64,000 nucleotides of DNA from Flavobacterium sp. 11. Its GTDB lineage: Bacteria > Bacteroidota > Bacteroidia > Flavobacteriales > Flavobacteriaceae. Positions within the stretch are counted from its first letter, which is position 1. Each line of letters begins with the position of its first letter. Below, piece after piece: positions 63,844 to 64,000 of this stretch. The stretch is taken from contig NZ_PEFE01000001.1 in NCBI RefSeq assembly GCF_002754315.1, forward strand, positions 1,364,001 through 1,428,000. The letters are read 5' to 3'. The notes under the pieces are model-generated. The model worked only from the letters and a program-made list of their open reading frames with translations. It did no database searches and was not told the origin of the DNA. Made by a program: the position numbers and the translations under genes.

Positions 63844-64000
63844 AATTCTTACTGAACATAGACAAAGTATTCCAGGAACTATTGCTTCAAGAGGATACAG
63901 ATAAGGACAAAAAAATCACTAAAGATGATAATGGCCCTAAAAAATTTGTTTTGGTTGACGAAACTACCAAACAACAGGAAGCGATTGTCGGGACGTATCA
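63840..64000 (+). CDS. neutral trehalase-like protein (GH37), N-terminus only, cut by window end
   Basis: The 53 visible residues start MKFLLNIDKVFQELLLQEDT and continue with EDTDKDKKITKDDNGPKK. The pattern D-T-D-x-D-x-x-I-T-x-x-D-x-G-P-K closely matches the calcium-binding segment of fungal neutral trehalases (Trehalase_Ca-bi family, ahead of the GH37 domain). No signal peptide, so the enzyme should be cytosolic. The catalytic domain lies beyond the window. Placement in a disaccharide operon supports a trehalase assignment. Confidence 0.7.
   Translation, partial: MKFLLNIDKVFQELLLQEDTDKDKKITKDDNGPKKFVLVDETTKQQEAIVGTY

Noticed and set aside
1..64000. Insertion sequences, prophage, CRISPR array, rRNA operon
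   Set aside because: No transposase, integrase, phage structural gene, regularly spaced repeat array or rRNA sequence was found on either strand.

Overview
The window is chromosomal DNA from a member of the Bacteroidota, almost certainly a Flavobacterium or a close relative. The evidence is low-GC DNA without Shine-Dalgarno leaders, several promoters of the flavobacterial TTG-N17-23-TAnnTTTG type, a SusC/SusD pair, an alternative complex III (ACIII) operon joined to an aa3-type oxidase, lipoproteins with acidic or K-E-E residues after the acylated cysteine, and a DUF2723 membrane protein. No insertion sequence, phage, CRISPR array or rRNA was seen. Species was not assigned.

Left part (1-20.6 kb) is mostly housekeeping: a solitary LacI-type regulator convergent with polA; a modular secreted protein; a membrane metallophosphoesterase; a thioredoxin-fold protein without the active-site cysteines; a NodB-type deacetylase; the DUF2723 protein; tRNA-Gln(TTG); a tandem universal stress protein; the rimP-nusA-infB operon with a terminator-like hairpin in its leader; two tandemly duplicated PKD-like lipoproteins; and a SPOR protein.

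Middle part (20.7-34.5 kb) is the respiratory operon actABCDEF plus cytochrome oxidase subunits II and I, read from one consensus promoter and closed by a strong terminator. ruvB and queG follow. They are separated by a structured intergenic element, and the queG frame has no ATG, GTG or TTG start upstream of its conserved N-terminal segment.

Right part (34.5-64 kb) is a large oligosaccharide-utilisation locus. On the minus strand lie a GH32 lipoprotein, a sugar-porter MFS, a fructokinase-like PfkB kinase, a secreted GH13 alpha-glucosidase and two paralogous LacI regulators. On the plus strand lie a secreted GH65 enzyme, SusC, SusD, two VCBS/FG-GAP-ASPIC lipoproteins, a vanadium-haloperoxidase-like lipoprotein, a GyrI-like-domain protein whose 5' end is frameshifted in an A tract, an SLC45-type MFS, a GH100-like (alpha/alpha)6 glycosidase, another PfkB kinase, another MFS and the start of a neutral-trehalase-like gene with an EF-hand-like motif. 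Three intergenic regions (before GH65/GH32, before susC, before the SLC45-type MFS) each carry two CGAAAACGTTTTCG-type palindromes 20-21 bp apart, which ties the locus into one LacI-family regulon. Inferred working model: SusCD imports sucrose, kojibiose or trehalose-like oligosaccharides; secreted GH32, GH65 and GH13 cut them; MFS carriers move sugars inward; cytosolic GH100-like and GH37 enzymes and PfkB kinases finish the job. The VCBS pair plus haloperoxidase-like protein inside this locus is the least explained part.
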